Shown here piece by piece: positions 18,176 to 27,637 of a DNA stretch of 44,307 nucleotides. Source of the stretch: Bartonella tribocorum (GTDB lineage Bacteria; Pseudomonadota; Alphaproteobacteria; Rhizobiales; Rhizobiaceae); contig NZ_NJPP01000014.1 of assembly GCF_002778015.1 (NCBI RefSeq), positions 1 to 44,307 of the forward strand, in the 5' to 3' direction. How positions within the stretch are numbered: the first letter of the stretch is position 1; each line of letters begins with the position of its first letter. The translations under genes were made by a program, and so were the position numbers. The notes under the pieces are model-generated. The model worked only from the letters and a program-made list of their open reading frames with translations. It was not told the DNA's origin and searched no databases.

Positions 18176-18250
18176 AAATCTTATCCTTTCCGGTTTAACC
18201 TCCGCGGAAAAAGCAGGAAAACCTACTACCGGCGGATGCTTGCTAAACTT
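18176..18250 (-). promoter_or_regulatory. Possible structured leader of rpsB mRNA
   Basis: On the minus strand the 75 bases before rpsB contain complementary segments: TCCGC with GCGGA and CCGGT with ACCGG. They flank a pyrimidine-rich loop and are followed by the ribosome binding site GGAAAGGA. GC-rich pairing in an AT-rich intergenic region suggests a folded leader, perhaps for autoregulation by S2 as described for rpsB in other proteobacteria. I cannot match it to a defined RNA family from sequence alone. Confidence 0.35.
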
Positions 18251-18343
18251 TTAACACGAGATCATCTATAAGCACCCAAACTCCGCGTGTGGAATAGCGC
18301 AAACATACTAATATTTAATTCTTTTTCAAGTTATTTTCTTCAA

Positions 18344-19186
18344 TCATTTAATATTTGCACTTTCACATTGATTAAGATCTTCATCTTTTCCAAGTTCTAA
18401 GAATTCAAGACTACTCAATTTCGCACGCATTGAAAAAGTTCCATAATCTATACGAAAATCACGCATGACACCATTCTCATGTAAAAGAAAACTGTTCTGA
18501 TAAACCGGCAAACCATCTTTATTTTCACCATCATCAAAATAAGAGATCGTAACAGGCCAATATCCTTCTTCATCCAATTTTCTCACTTTTTCCGCCTCGC
18601 TATCGGATAAAAGCGCTTTCTTTTCCCCTATGACGATACTTTCTTTTATAACTTTATCTGTTTTATTTTTTCCGTCAAATACAGTAACATTATAAAAATG
18701 ATCCCCCGCTTTTGCATGGCGGATAATATTCTTTAGTTGCATCATTGGAAATTCAGCCATTACGAGCTTATACTCTTTTTCCTTTGGCTTTTTTAAGGTA
18801 ACTGTAATACCATCTCTCGTTCGTTCTGCAACTCCCTCCGCATGATGCGTAACCTCTTCTCCCTCTAAATCTGTAACATTAAAACGAAATGTACGGCTAT
18901 CTCCTGTTTCATAAGTCATCGTCTGTTGATCCTTGAAACGTACCGGCATATCTTCAACATGAAGACGGTTAATGAAACGCAAACGCGTGCTATAGCCTTG
19001 GCATACCGAACCAGTAAGCTCGTAAACCATTCGCCCTGATATCCCAGAAATTGTCATTTCATGCGAAACGCTATCGAGATGAAAATCATAAATTGCTCGA
19101 TGAGGCGCAATAAAAATAGACTCTTCAGCTTTCGCCGTACAGAAAAAAACAATATATAAAATTATTATAAATAACGCTCTAATCAT
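18344..19186 (-). CDS. eipB: Cell-envelope integrity protein EipB (DUF1849)
   Basis: Periplasmic beta-spiral protein of the DUF1849 family, studied in Brucella, where its loss weakens the envelope. With the start at 19186 (GGAAG and GGGA just upstream) the product is 280 residues with a clear signal peptide ending TAKA. The mature part begins APHRAIYDFHLDSVS, a family hallmark, followed by GISGRMVYELTGSVCQGYS, TFRFNVTD and GTAERRD-like GVAERTRDG, then VTLKKPK. One Cys lies in GSVCQGY and one near the C-terminus (NQCES), matching the pair that forms the conserved disulfide. A longer in-frame start at 19237 would place extra residues before the signal peptide. Confidence 0.88.
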   Translation of the reverse strand: MIRALFIIILYIVFFCTAKAEESIFIAPHRAIYDFHLDSVSHEMTISGISGRMVYELTGSVCQGYSTRLRFINRLHVEDMPVRFKDQQTMTYETGDSRTFRFNVTDLEGEEVTHHAEGVAERTRDGITVTLKKPKEKEYKLVMAEFPMMQLKNIIRHAKAGDHFYNVTVFDGKNKTDKVIKESIVIGEKKALLSDSEAEKVRKLDEEGYWPVTISYFDDGENKDGLPVYQNSFLLHENGVMRDFRIDYGTFSMRAKLSSLEFLELGKDEDLNQCESANIK

Positions 19187-19328
19187 TCCCAACTTCCAAA
19201 CTTTATCCCCGTTGCATAACATCATAAAACAAGGCAAAAAAGGCTAATTTCTTCATTAACCACACATTTCCTTAAATTAAAAAATAGGTTATGCAATGAA
19301 TATATAGAACAGCTATGGAGTTTAAATT

Positions 19329-19790
19329 ATGACTAATATGATTGAAAAAAACTTAGAAAAGTTTGGTATCACTCTTCCTGCAGCAACGCAACCCCTTGCC
19401 AATTACATCAGCACTTCACAAAGTGGCAATCAACTCTTTATTTCTGGACAGCTCCCTCTTATCAATGGGAAACCAATAGCCATCGGTAAAGTCGGTGCAG
19501 CTGTGAACGCTAAACAAGCCCAAAAAGCATCGGAAGCTTGTGCTCTCAATATTCTTGCCCAACTCAAAGCAACTTTGGGTGATCTAAATAGAATAAAACG
19601 CGTGGTAAAAATTACTGTTTTTGTGGCTGTCGATCCTCATTTTACCGATATTCCTTTTGTCGCCAATGGAGCTTCTGATTTATTCGTCAATATTCTTGGT
19701 GAAATTGGGGAGCACGCCCGTTCTGCTATTGGTGTTGCCTCTCTTCCTATGGATGTTTCTGTAGAAGTTGAAGCTATCATAGAAATCTAA
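19329..19790 (+). CDS. RidA/YjgF/YER057c family protein
   Basis: Small trimeric family of which RidA deaminates reactive enamine/imine intermediates from PLP enzymes. 153 residues. Visible family features are LFISGQLPL near residue 35, VKITVFVAVDPHF, and HARSAIGVASLPMDVSVEVEAI at the end. The latter contains the Arg that binds the substrate carboxylate in RidA and the closing EAI motif. The length and N-terminal extension fit the YjgF-like subgroup of about 150 residues rather than the 128-residue RidA itself, so the exact activity is uncertain. It is transcribed away from eipB and followed by a HIT-family gene. Confidence 0.88.
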   Translation: MTNMIEKNLEKFGITLPAATQPLANYISTSQSGNQLFISGQLPLINGKPIAIGKVGAAVNAKQAQKASEACALNILAQLKATLGDLNRIKRVVKITVFVAVDPHFTDIPFVANGASDLFVNILGEIGEHARSAIGVASLPMDVSVEVEAIIEI

Positions 19791-19923
19791 ATCTTCATTA
19801 AAAACAGTGCGTTTCTTAAAGATAACTGAAGTCAAAATATTTTTTGTCTTACACTCTGATAAACCTTGTATTTTTCCGTTTTAAAATTAGAATTCTAAAC
19901 TTGTAATAAAAGGAAATATTTGT

Positions 19924-20346
19924 ATGAAACAAGCTTATGACGATAACAATATTTTTGCTAAACTGATTCGTAATGAAATCCCTTCTGTTCGGGTTTACGA
20001 AGATGATGATGTCATTGGATTCATGGATATCATGCCACAAGCACCAGGCCATACGCTGGTCATTCCTAAAAAAGGCTCCAGAAACTTACTTGATGCCAAT
20101 ACCGAAACATTATTTCCTGTTATTAAAGCTGTTCAAAAAATCGCCACTGCCGTCAAAAAAGCCTTTCAAGCAGATGGCATAACGATCATGCAATTTAATG
20201 AAGCCGCTAGTCAACAAACCGTTTATCATCTCCATTTCCATATTATACCACGTATGGAAGGAATAGAACTTACCCCTCACAATGATGTAATAACTCCTAC
20301 AGAAATACTTGAAGAAAATGCAAAAAAAATCCGTGCTGCCTTGTAG
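19924..20346 (+). CDS. HIT family (histidine triad) hydrolase
   Basis: A 140-residue Hint-type nucleotide hydrolase or transferase. The N-terminal block NIFAKLIRNEIPSVRVYEDD and the histidine triad in VYHLHFHIIPR (His-x-His-x-His) identify the family. The start is an ATG preceded by AAAAGGAAAtatttgt. A likely substrate class is purine nucleoside phosphoramidates or adenylated compounds. It lies 130 bp downstream of the RidA-family gene and converges with clpA. The C-terminal helix region carries no extra domain. Confidence 0.92.
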   Translation: MKQAYDDNNIFAKLIRNEIPSVRVYEDDDVIGFMDIMPQAPGHTLVIPKKGSRNLLDANTETLFPVIKAVQKIATAVKKAFQADGITIMQFNEAASQQTVYHLHFHIIPRMEGIELTPHNDVITPTEILEENAKKIRAAL

Positions 20347-20369
20347 CATGTCTTCTGTGTGGCATGCTT

Positions 20370-22721
20370 TTAAGACGTTGTGCTTTTTTTTCTTTCGCGT
20401 TTTTTTATAAAATTTTTCGTTTTACTTTTCTTTGAGTCAACAGATACGTCGGAAGAGAAAATTTTCAACTGTAATCTCTCTTTTTCGCCATTTGACTTTT
20501 GTGTCAATACGCGAACGGTACCACCATTGCGTAACTTTCCAAATAAAATTTCATCCGCTAATGGCTTTTTAATATATTCTTGTATAACACGCGCCAATGG
20601 CCGTGCACCCATCTGAGAATCATATCCTTTATTGGAAAGCCATAAAGTTGCAGAAGGGCTTAATTCAAAACAAATCCCCCGATCAGCTAATTGTGCTTCA
20701 AGCTGAAAAATAAATTTTTGCACTATTTGATTGATGGTGAAATGAGATAAAGGCGCAAACGGAATAATTGCATCTAACCGATTACGAAATTCTGGTGTAA
20801 ATAACCGATTGATTGCTTCTATATCCTCACCATCACGCTGGACTTTTCCAAATCCAATAGCTGATTTTGCCATATCTGAAGCCCCAACATTGGTTGTCAT
20901 AATCAAAATAATATTGCGGAAATCAATTTTCTTGCCGTTATGGTCTGTTAATCGACCATAATCCATGACCTGCAATAAAATATTAAATAACTCTGGATGA
21001 GCTTTCTCAATCTCATCAAGCAATAGAACTGCATGCGGCTTCTGATCTACTGCATCTGTAAGGAGGCCTCCTTGATCAAACCCTATGTAGCCTGGAGGAG
21101 CACCGATTAAGCGCGCTACCGTATGGCGCTCCATATATTCTGACATATCAAAACGTAATAGTTCAATGCCTAAAGATGATGCAAGCTGTTTTGCAACTTC
21201 AGTTTTTCCAACTCCTGTTGGTCCTGAAAATAAATAATTTCCTATTGGTTTATCGGGTTCTCGTAAACCTGCTCGCGCCAATTTTATGGATGAAACTAAG
21301 ACAGAAATTGCCTGATCTTGTCCATAAACAACGTGCTTGAGTTCTCTCTCAAGCTTACTCAATATCTTCTGATCATTCCGCGAAACTGTTTTGGGTGGAA
21401 TCCTTGCAATTGTAGCAACCGTTGCTTCAATTTCTTTAACACCTATAGTCTTTTTGCGCTGTTTTTGTGGCAAAAGCTTTTGCGCTGCGCCACTTTCATC
21501 AATAATATCAATTGCTTTGTCAGGTAACCTACGATCAACCATATAGCGTGAAGATAATTCTACGGATGCCTTCATTGCCTGATCTGTATATTTGATCTGA
21601 TGAAAATCTTCAAAGTAAGGCTTCATCCCCTGCAAAATCTTAATCGCATCAAGAACAGAAGGTTCATTAATATCAATCTTCTGAAAACGGCGCTCTAAAG
21701 CACGGTCTTGTTCAAAGAATTTTCGATATTCTCTGTAAGTCGTCGACCCAATACATCGCATAGCTCCAGAAGATAACGCAGGTTTTAAAAGATTTGCAGC
21801 ATCCATATTTCCCCCTAATGTTGCCCCTGCTCCAATTAGGGTATGAATTTCATCAATAAATAAAATAGCATCTGGATACAGCTCAAACTCTTTAATAACT
21901 TGCTTTAATCGTTCTTCAAAATCACCGCGATAACGGGTACCAGCCACAAGTCCCCCCATATCAAGAGAAAATATCGTTGCATTTGATAAAACTTCAGGCA
22001 CTTGCCCATCAACAATACGTTTTGCTAATCCCTCAATGATAGCGGTTTTTCCTACTCCAGGATCACCAACCAAAAGCGGATTATTTTTTGATCGTCGGCA
22101 TAAAATCTGAATCATGCGTGAAATTTCTTTTTCACGGCCAATTAATAAATCAATTTTCCCATTCCGTGCTTTACAATTGAGATCAACACAATAACTCGTT
22201 AAAGCACTTGTTACCCTTTCACCATTGTCGGAAATCTGCTGATCTAATTGCTCTTCAAGACCTTCCAGTAACATGGATAATCCATCATCACGCGTAATAC
22301 CATGTGAAATAAAACGTACAGCATCATAGCGTGTCATACCCATCTCTTGAAGAAAGTAGGCTGCATGACTTTCACGTTCAGAAAAAATTGCAACAAGAAC
22401 ATTTGCCCCTGATACTTCATCTTTTCCAGCAGATTGAGCATGAATCACCGCACGTTGGATAACACGCTGGAAAAAAGCTGTAGGCTTTGTATCCTCATCA
22501 GCTCTAATCTGTTCATCTAACTCTGAGCGAAGATAATTAGTTAAGCGCTCACGCAATTCCTCCACATCTACTTGGCATGCCTGAATAACGGAGCTTGCAT
22601 CGGCATCATCTAACAGAGCAAGAAGAAGATGCTCTAATGTTGCATATTCATGCCGCGCTTGAGTCGCAATTGTTAATGCACGATGTAAAACCTCTTCAAG
22701 ACTCGGTGTAAAAGATGGCAT
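20370..22721 (-). CDS. clpA: ATP-dependent Clp protease ATP-binding subunit ClpA
   Basis: AAA+ unfoldase that feeds substrates to ClpP, 783 residues. The N-terminal Clp-repeat domain covers about 1-150. The first AAA module has Walker A GDPGVGKT and Walker [16 protein letters not shown]. The second has [15 protein letters not shown] and [14 protein letters not shown], with [20 protein letters not shown] in the C-terminal small domain. The IGF in KSAIGFGKV is the ClpP-docking loop position. A Lys-rich tail of about 25 residues follows the conserved core. The upstream neighbour is its adaptor clpS, separated by 6 bases, so they are co-expressed. Confidence 0.96.
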   Translation of the reverse strand: MPSFTPSLEEVLHRALTIATQARHEYATLEHLLLALLDDADASSVIQACQVDVEELRERLTNYLRSELDEQIRADEDTKPTAFFQRVIQRAVIHAQSAGKDEVSGANVLVAIFSERESHAAYFLQEMGMTRYDAVRFISHGITRDDGLSMLLEGLEEQLDQQISDNGERVTSALTSYCVDLNCKARNGKIDLLIGREKEISRMIQILCRRSKNNPLLVGDPGVGKTAIIEGLAKRIVDGQVPEVLSNATIFSLDMGGLVAGTRYRGDFEERLKQVIKEFELYPDAILFIDEIHTLIGAGATLGGNMDAANLLKPALSSGAMRCIGSTTYREYRKFFEQDRALERRFQKIDINEPSVLDAIKILQGMKPYFEDFHQIKYTDQAMKASVELSSRYMVDRRLPDKAIDIIDESGAAQKLLPQKQRKKTIGVKEIEATVATIARIPPKTVSRNDQKILSKLERELKHVVYGQDQAISVLVSSIKLARAGLREPDKPIGNYLFSGPTGVGKTEVAKQLASSLGIELLRFDMSEYMERHTVARLIGAPPGYIGFDQGGLLTDAVDQKPHAVLLLDEIEKAHPELFNILLQVMDYGRLTDHNGKKIDFRNIILIMTTNVGASDMAKSAIGFGKVQRDGEDIEAINRLFTPEFRNRLDAIIPFAPLSHFTINQIVQKFIFQLEAQLADRGICFELSPSATLWLSNKGYDSQMGARPLARVIQEYIKKPLADEILFGKLRNGGTVRVLTQKSNGEKERLQLKIFSSDVSVDSKKSKTKNFIKKRERKKSTTS

Positions 22722-22727
22722 AATTCC

Positions 22728-23123
22728 TCACTTCCATTCCATTACACATTGTAACGGATGTTCATTTTGACGTGCACACTTCCTCACTTGTATCATTTTC
22801 ATTTCAGCAACTTCATAAGTATAAGTTCCACATTCACCTACCCCATTATGATGAACATTTAACATAATCTGCGTGGCCTCTTCGAAACTTTTTTTAAAAA
22901 AGTTCTGCAAAACGAAAACAACAAAATCCATAGGTGTGTAATCATCATTAAGTAAAAGAACGCGATATAATTTAGGTTTTTGGGGTTTTGCTCTAGCTTT
23001 AGGGATTATAACCGCACCCTGCCTACCTTCATTCCAATTCTTGCCCTTTTCATTATGCATAATATGGAGTATATCATTATGTGTAATATGAGGTATAGAG
23101 TTTATTATGAGTATTTGTCCCAT
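22728..23123 (-). CDS. clpS: ATP-dependent Clp protease adaptor ClpS
   Basis: Adaptor that delivers N-degron substrates to ClpA. The core from [18 protein letters not shown] to [10 protein letters not shown] is a complete ClpS domain, including the Asn-Asp-Asp-Tyr-Thr segment that binds the substrate N-terminus and His in [10 protein letters not shown]. The start is uncertain. A GTG at 23171, an ATG at 23123 with GGAAAAcgata upstream, and an ATG at 23060 are in frame. The last gives about 110 residues, the closest to family length. The extra N-terminal stretch contains an 8-residue near-duplication (HIxHN) encoded by a 24-bp repeat. It lies directly upstream of clpA. Confidence 0.9.
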   Translation of the reverse strand: MGQILIINSIPHITHNDILHIMHNEKGKNWNEGRQGAVIIPKARAKPQKPKLYRVLLLNDDYTPMDFVVFVLQNFFKKSFEEATQIMLNVHHNGVGECGTYTYEVAEMKMIQVRKCARQNEHPLQCVMEWK

Positions 23124-23380
23124 TATCGTTTTCCATGCAGAAATTTTTTTATCAATTTTAAGTTCTTTCACGACTATTGCAATACCTCTTTCCTATAAGA
23201 TAAAAACTTCCCCCTATGATTTAATTTAAATCACTCATAAAATAACTTCTGTAAACAAATTAGTAATACCATTCGTCTACACTGCATCAGCACGTTAAAG
23301 AACAGGAATCTTTATAGAAGTTTTTCAGAGTAAATGGAGAAATAGGATAACTACAAGTGTGTATTAACGATCAAAAAATT

Positions 23381-24706
23381 ATGCGCTGTTATAAAAAAAT
23401 AGCAATTTCTTTCGTTATGTTAGCTTTTTCTTATTGTTGGGCATCAGCAACACCTCAAGGAGCCTATCCTGATAAGTATGCAGCTATTGTTATAGATGCC
23501 ACTACGGGAAAAACTCTCTTTCAAGCCAATGCAACGCTAAAACGTTATCCTGCTTCTTTAACAAAAGTAATGACATTGTACCTACTCTTTGAAGCTATGC
23601 AGATGCGCCGTGTGACACCCAATACACCAATTCCTGTTTCACATTATGCAGCAACACGTCCACCGACAAAAATTGGATTTAAAGCAGGCCAAACAATTTC
23701 TGCAGAAGCAGCAGCTAAAGCACTCATAACAAGATCCGCAAATGATGTCGCTACCGCCATTGCAGAATATCTTGGAGGGAGTGAAAAAAAATTCGCTCAA
23801 ATGATGACAGCAAAAGCTCGTAAACTTGGCATGAAATATACACATTTCGCAAACGCTTCAGGACTTCCGGATGTGCGTAATTATTCTACGGCACGAGATA
23901 TAGCCACTTTGTCATTAGCCATACGTAAACATTTTCCAAAACAATATAAATTGTTTAAAATAAAAAGTTTTAATTTCCGTGGACATACGATTAACAGCCA
24001 CAACAAACTCGTTAAAATAATGAAAGGTGTCGATGGAATTAAAACAGGATACACACAAATGTCAGGTTCTAATTTAGCAACTTCGATGCGTCTTGAGGGC
24101 CGTTCTATTGTCGCTGTTGTTATGGGAGGTAAATCGTCTACCGCACGTGACGAGCATATGGCGAGCTTATTAAATCAATATTTACCAAAAGCAGCCCAAA
24201 TGAAAAGTGGGGAACGTTTAATAGCCTCTGTACACTATCACTTACCTACTGGCGCAAAGACTCCTATACCGACCATTAAAGCTAATTCAAGCAATTTTGA
24301 TGATGAAATTTCGACTATGTTGACAGCATTTGCAGAACAACCGAAAAATTCCAATATCGCAATAGCTGCTGTAAATAAAGTGATTGTCCCAATACCTAAC
24401 CCTCAAAAAGCTACACTCGTTGAAACTGATAAAGTTGTAACTGCTTCTTTTTCCACAAATACCGGATGGGCTATACAAATTGGCTCTCTTCCCAGTGAAG
24501 AACAAGCAAAAACTCTGCTTTTAAAAGCAAAAAATACATCTTTTTCTATTTTAAAGAACGCCTCTTCACATATGCAACTGTTTGAAAAAAATGGGCAGCG
24601 TTATTATCGAGCTCGATTTACAGGATTTCAATCAAAAAAAGCTGCATTTGATGCGTGTTCTACATTAAAGAAAGCAAATTTTAACTGCTATACTGTAGCC
24701 TACTAA
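23381..24706 (+). CDS. D-alanyl-D-alanine carboxypeptidase with C-terminal SPOR domain
   Basis: Penicillin-binding carboxypeptidase (peptidase S11, DacA/DacF-like) that trims the terminal D-Ala of peptidoglycan stem peptides. A signal peptide covers about 22 residues (FVMLAFSYCWASA). The serine active-site motif SLTK is at residues 59-62, the SxN motif is SAN in TRSANDVATAIAEYLGG, and KTG lies in GVDGIKTGYTQMSG. After the S11 region a Pro-rich linker leads to a C-terminal SPOR domain of about 75 residues (WAIQIGSLPSEEQA to ANFNCYTVAY), which binds denuded glycan at the septum. I use the ATG at 23381; an in-frame GTG at 23357 is also possible. A small unknown gene follows 31 bp later. Confidence 0.92.
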   Translation: MRCYKKIAISFVMLAFSYCWASATPQGAYPDKYAAIVIDATTGKTLFQANATLKRYPASLTKVMTLYLLFEAMQMRRVTPNTPIPVSHYAATRPPTKIGFKAGQTISAEAAAKALITRSANDVATAIAEYLGGSEKKFAQMMTAKARKLGMKYTHFANASGLPDVRNYSTARDIATLSLAIRKHFPKQYKLFKIKSFNFRGHTINSHNKLVKIMKGVDGIKTGYTQMSGSNLATSMRLEGRSIVAVVMGGKSSTARDEHMASLLNQYLPKAAQMKSGERLIASVHYHLPTGAKTPIPTIKANSSNFDDEISTMLTAFAEQPKNSNIAIAAVNKVIVPIPNPQKATLVETDKVVTASFSTNTGWAIQIGSLPSEEQAKTLLLKAKNTSFSILKNASSHMQLFEKNGQRYYRARFTGFQSKKAAFDACSTLKKANFNCYTVAY

Positions 24707-24737
24707 GAGTTTTTGAATTTTGCGTTAGGATAGTATT

Positions 24738-25016
24738 ATGACAGATAATGCTTTTGCTTCATTCCATGAAAAAAAATTTTTATTGAAGCAATCATCCCTC
24801 CTTTCATTGCGTTCTTTTCACGATGCTGCAGCAAAACTTACTGGTTTGAAATATAATTCAACTGCCTTAGACACACGGTCTCTTGTTAACCTTCTCATTT
24901 GCCAAACAATGCGCAATCGTCGTCTTATAATGCCGCCTGTACGCATCCATTTACGCGTTGCGAGTCAAACTGGTAATGTGCCTATTAAAATTCATCTAGG
25001 AGCAACAAATAGTTAA
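24738..25016 (+). CDS. Hypothetical protein, 92 residues
   Basis: Not recognised. The ATG has TTAGGA seven bases upstream and lies 31 bp after the stop of the SPOR carboxypeptidase, so it is probably co-transcribed with it. The protein is basic, lacks a signal peptide and a clear membrane segment, and has a His/Lys-rich N-terminus. The C-terminal third contains RNRRLIMPPVRIHLRVAS and ends VPIKIHLGATNS, a beta-strand-like pattern with a repeated I-H-L. No Cys pair or nucleotide-binding motif is visible. It borders the decayed 2.9-kb region, so it could be a gene under relaxed selection. Confidence 0.6.
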   Translation: MTDNAFASFHEKKFLLKQSSLLSLRSFHDAAAKLTGLKYNSTALDTRSLVNLLICQTMRNRRLIMPPVRIHLRVASQTGNVPIKIHLGATNS

Positions 25017-25764
25017 TTCTACAAACCTTTCTAAAAAATTATTTTACTATTATACCATTATCTACACTCTTAGAAAGTCCTTTGATAAATATACTTCTTT
25101 CTTAAGTCGTCGAAATTGTTCTAACGGCTATTCTAACTATTCCAGCAAACGTCTTTAAGATTCAAATAAAACTATTTCTTAAGAACACAAAAAATGCCAA
25201 ATATTTTTCCACTTTTTGATATAATATCAAAAATTATCTTCGATATCTTTCTGGAAAAAAATGCCCCCTCCATGAAATAAAAGCTTATTACTTTAGAGGA
25301 TATTGTAAAAGTGCAATAAAGAAAATCCCTCTTAATAACGATTCTCCCTATAACATAAGCGCTGTAAAATAATCTAAGTCCTTTTATTTCTTTCAACAGA
25401 CAAAGAAAATTTGAAAATATAAATACCATCAATCAAAAAATGTAAAAGAAATTATCAAATTAAATATCATGATACAATTTCCATAAGATTTTCATTTATT
25501 TTTTGCATATGCCTTAACATAGCAGCAAGTCAAATAGGACAATGATGAATCGATGAAAAAAATCCTTTTTAGAGATACAATAGACTTTTTAAATTATTTG
25601 GATTGCTTCTAATGATAAAGATACACAAAATTCTTCTTTAGCATTTCATCGATTTTTTATATCTTCAGTAGGAATTATCCATGAATCATCTTCAATCTGA
25701 TTGTCACAAATATAACCCAATGGATATGTGTGAATACTTGTAAGAATAAAAAACACAAAATAAA
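25017..25764. other. AT-rich noncoding stretch, left part of a decayed region
   Basis: No open frame here looks like a conserved protein on either strand. The longest (about 86 codons on the minus strand near 25172-25432) is Phe/Ile/Lys-rich and looks like translated AT-rich noise. I see no RNA gene or strong hairpin. Confidence 0.5.
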
Positions 25765-25917
25765 ATGCATTATGGTTGTTTTTTCACAAAGTTTTTTTGT
25801 AAAAAGCAGGTTCTTCTCTTCATTTTTTTGCTGGTAAACTTTGTATTTTATGGAGTTGTTCTTCCTAAGAAAGCCTGTGCTTTTTCTATTACCTATAAAT
25901 CAACATCCAATCCTTAG
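25765..25917 (+). pseudogene. Possible 5' remnant of an exported protein (signal-peptide-like 50 codons)
   Basis: A short frame begins at an ATG, has two Lys, then a long hydrophobic run (VLLFIFLLVNFVFYGVVLP) and KKACAFS, which looks like a signal peptidase site, and stops after 50 codons. This is the pattern of a secreted or outer-membrane protein cut short by a stop. No continuing homology was recognised downstream. Low certainty; AT-rich DNA readily gives hydrophobic frames. Confidence 0.3.
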
Positions 25918-26070
25918 CAACCGCATGTTTGAGACAAAGATTAAATCGCATCAGTAGCTATACGAACAATCCAAACTTCCGTATGTTAGATGGAAAAAAG
26001 GTATTTTTCATACCTGATTGTACAATCTCCAAAACAAGCAGACAGCCTCATTTTGGAAAAATATGAAGTT

Positions 26071-26205
26071 TTATAAGTGAAAACCGATCCCAAACCTTGC
26101 ATCTCCTTTTAATTCAGCTTTACCGATTTCAAAAATATCTAAAGCAATATTCTTTAAATAATTAAGATTACGCATTATTTCATGCTTTTTTATATTTTTC
26201 TCCAT
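26071..26205 (-). pseudogene. Short minus-strand frame, possible C-terminal gene fragment
   Basis: A 44-codon frame on the minus strand ends EIGKAELKGDARFGIGFHL then stop. Its codon content is less AT-biased and more protein-like than the surroundings. I cannot place it in a family. It lacks a clear ribosome binding site and may be the tail of a lost gene. Confidence 0.3.
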
Positions 26206-26425
26206 TCGACTATTTTTTCATTTCACAGACAAATCAAACAGATATAAGCAACACTCTCCTACCAATTATGCAGAAAAAAGCTACTACTCGTTCAGAAAGC
26301 ACGAACCCGTCTCAAATTTATATCGAGTATACTGCTGAATTTAATTTGAGTTTCGGTTTATAAGCAACAAAAACGATATAAGCTTTACTTCGTTTCTTAT
26401 AAAGACAAAATGCTTTTGGAAAAGA

Positions 26426-26871
26426 ATGGGGAGCAATGGCTCAACATCCAATAACTATATGGCAGAAAGTGATTTAAACGGGTATAATCTCAAAGTGTTT
26501 TTCATTCTAGCTTCTTGTTTTGATTTTAAAAATCTACTCGTCGTCAATCAAACGGAATTCACTCAAAGAATTGCTATTATTAGGCATGATTTTAATCGCA
26601 GTGAAAAAGACTCATAGGATATCCTTTTGGAAGCTTCTCGTATTGGTATTAATAGATCTTATCGCCTCAATCCAAACTTTGACTGGAAGAGTAATACAAA
26701 AAACCATAAAATGGTTATTAAAGAAAATTTTAAAAACCGCATTAAAACTGCTGGTATTAGTATATACGAAAACCGTAAATCTCTATAAATTGATATCGAT
26801 AATCAAATAGATCTTGAAGATTATTTAAAAGAACCCGTACGTACTTCGTTCGTCCATAAACCAATGAAATG
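26426..26871 (+). pseudogene. Decayed gene with two in-frame stops, unrecognised
   Basis: One plus-strand frame can be followed for about 148 codons through two internal stops (TAG at 26615-26617 and TAA near 26786). The translated pieces are protein-like, for example NGSTSNNYMAESDLNGYNLK, then LLEASRIGINRSYRLNPNFDW, then KNRIKTAGISIYENRKSL, and finally NQIDLEDYLKEPVRTSFV. Continuity of a sensible composition across the stops suggests a pseudogene. A frame just upstream (near 26270-26360) gives NPSQIYIEYTAEFNLSFGL and may belong to the same or another lost gene. No family could be named. Confidence 0.45.
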
Positions 26872-27065
26872 AGATGCTACCGCCTCTCAAATTCTCTGTA
26901 CGCTCACCAACATCACGGTCTCAGATCCGCATTTATCGAAAGGATAACAATCCTTTGGTTCTTAGAACCAATCCCCCCCTACGGAGGCGCTTAACGTCGT
27001 CCTTGACCAAAGATACCAAACGGTTTGTTTTTACGTTCTCGCGCGGTTTCGAAATCATGATATTT
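26871..27065. repeat. Left arm of a diverged inverted repeat
   Basis: Reverse-complemented, this stretch aligns by eye with 27440-27637. The clearest shared segment is aaccaaaggattgtta, followed by a TGAGAYC-ATGATSTTG-like block, GTACAGAGA and TTTGARAG, ending CTCTCAT. Both arms, read outward from the centre, encode a common peptide pattern ending in TKGLL, so they are probably two degraded copies of one short coding unit in opposite orientation. Confidence 0.55.
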
Positions 27066-27439
27066 TAAGGAGTTTCTTATGGTGCTAAAATGGAGAAATT
27101 ATCGTTTTTTCGATATGGGTTTTGCACCCCCAAATTACGTTTTATTTTAAAACGTATCATTGCACCTTTAAAAAATCTTTTAAAGAAAGACATTTTTCAG
27201 GAGAGCATGAATGTGCATTGGGGATTTTTCAAAAATGAAAGGAATGGAAAAATGCACTCAGTCACAAATTTTTGGGGGGTGATGTTTTTTTGAAAATGAT
27301 TTTTGAGAGTTAAAAATATTCTATTTGCTTTTTAAAAGCTCTTTGAGAGAGGTTTTGTTTTAATGTATATAGAGACAGAAATTGGTTTGTTTTATAAAAC
27401 GCATTCTAGGGCTAAATTTGTTTCCAATAGAGGTATTTT
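27066..27439. other. Centre of the inverted repeat, no intact gene
   Basis: About 370 bp between the repeat arms. A plus-strand frame at 27090-27293 of 67 codons has no recognisable features. The sequence has several T and A runs, for example near 27268-27300. I see no transposase-like sequence and no obvious target-site duplication at the outer ends of the arms. Confidence 0.4.
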
Positions 27440-27637
27440 TATCTCATCATGTTTTCGGCGAGCTGCGTTATAAGGATAAAACAATTCGTTTGATTCTGGA
27501 TCAAAGTCGCCGTTAGACTCTCCAACGGAAGGGCCTTTACCCTAAAAACCAAAGGATTGTTAGTTCCCAAAAGCACGGCTTTGAGATCATGATCTTGATG
27601 AGTGTACAGAGATTTTGAAAGACGGTAAGCCTCTCAT
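27440..27637. repeat. Right arm of a diverged inverted repeat
   Basis: Diverged partner of 26871-27065 in opposite orientation. One frame here reads VRLSNGRAFTLKTKGLLVP, comparable with VKRLRRGGLVLRTKGLL in the left arm read on the minus strand. Frame breaks and stops occur in both copies. Confidence 0.55.

Noticed and set aside
27066-27439. Insertion sequence between the inverted repeat arms
   Set aside because: No transposase-like frame and no target-site duplication were seen, and the arms are far longer and more diverged than terminal inverted repeats.
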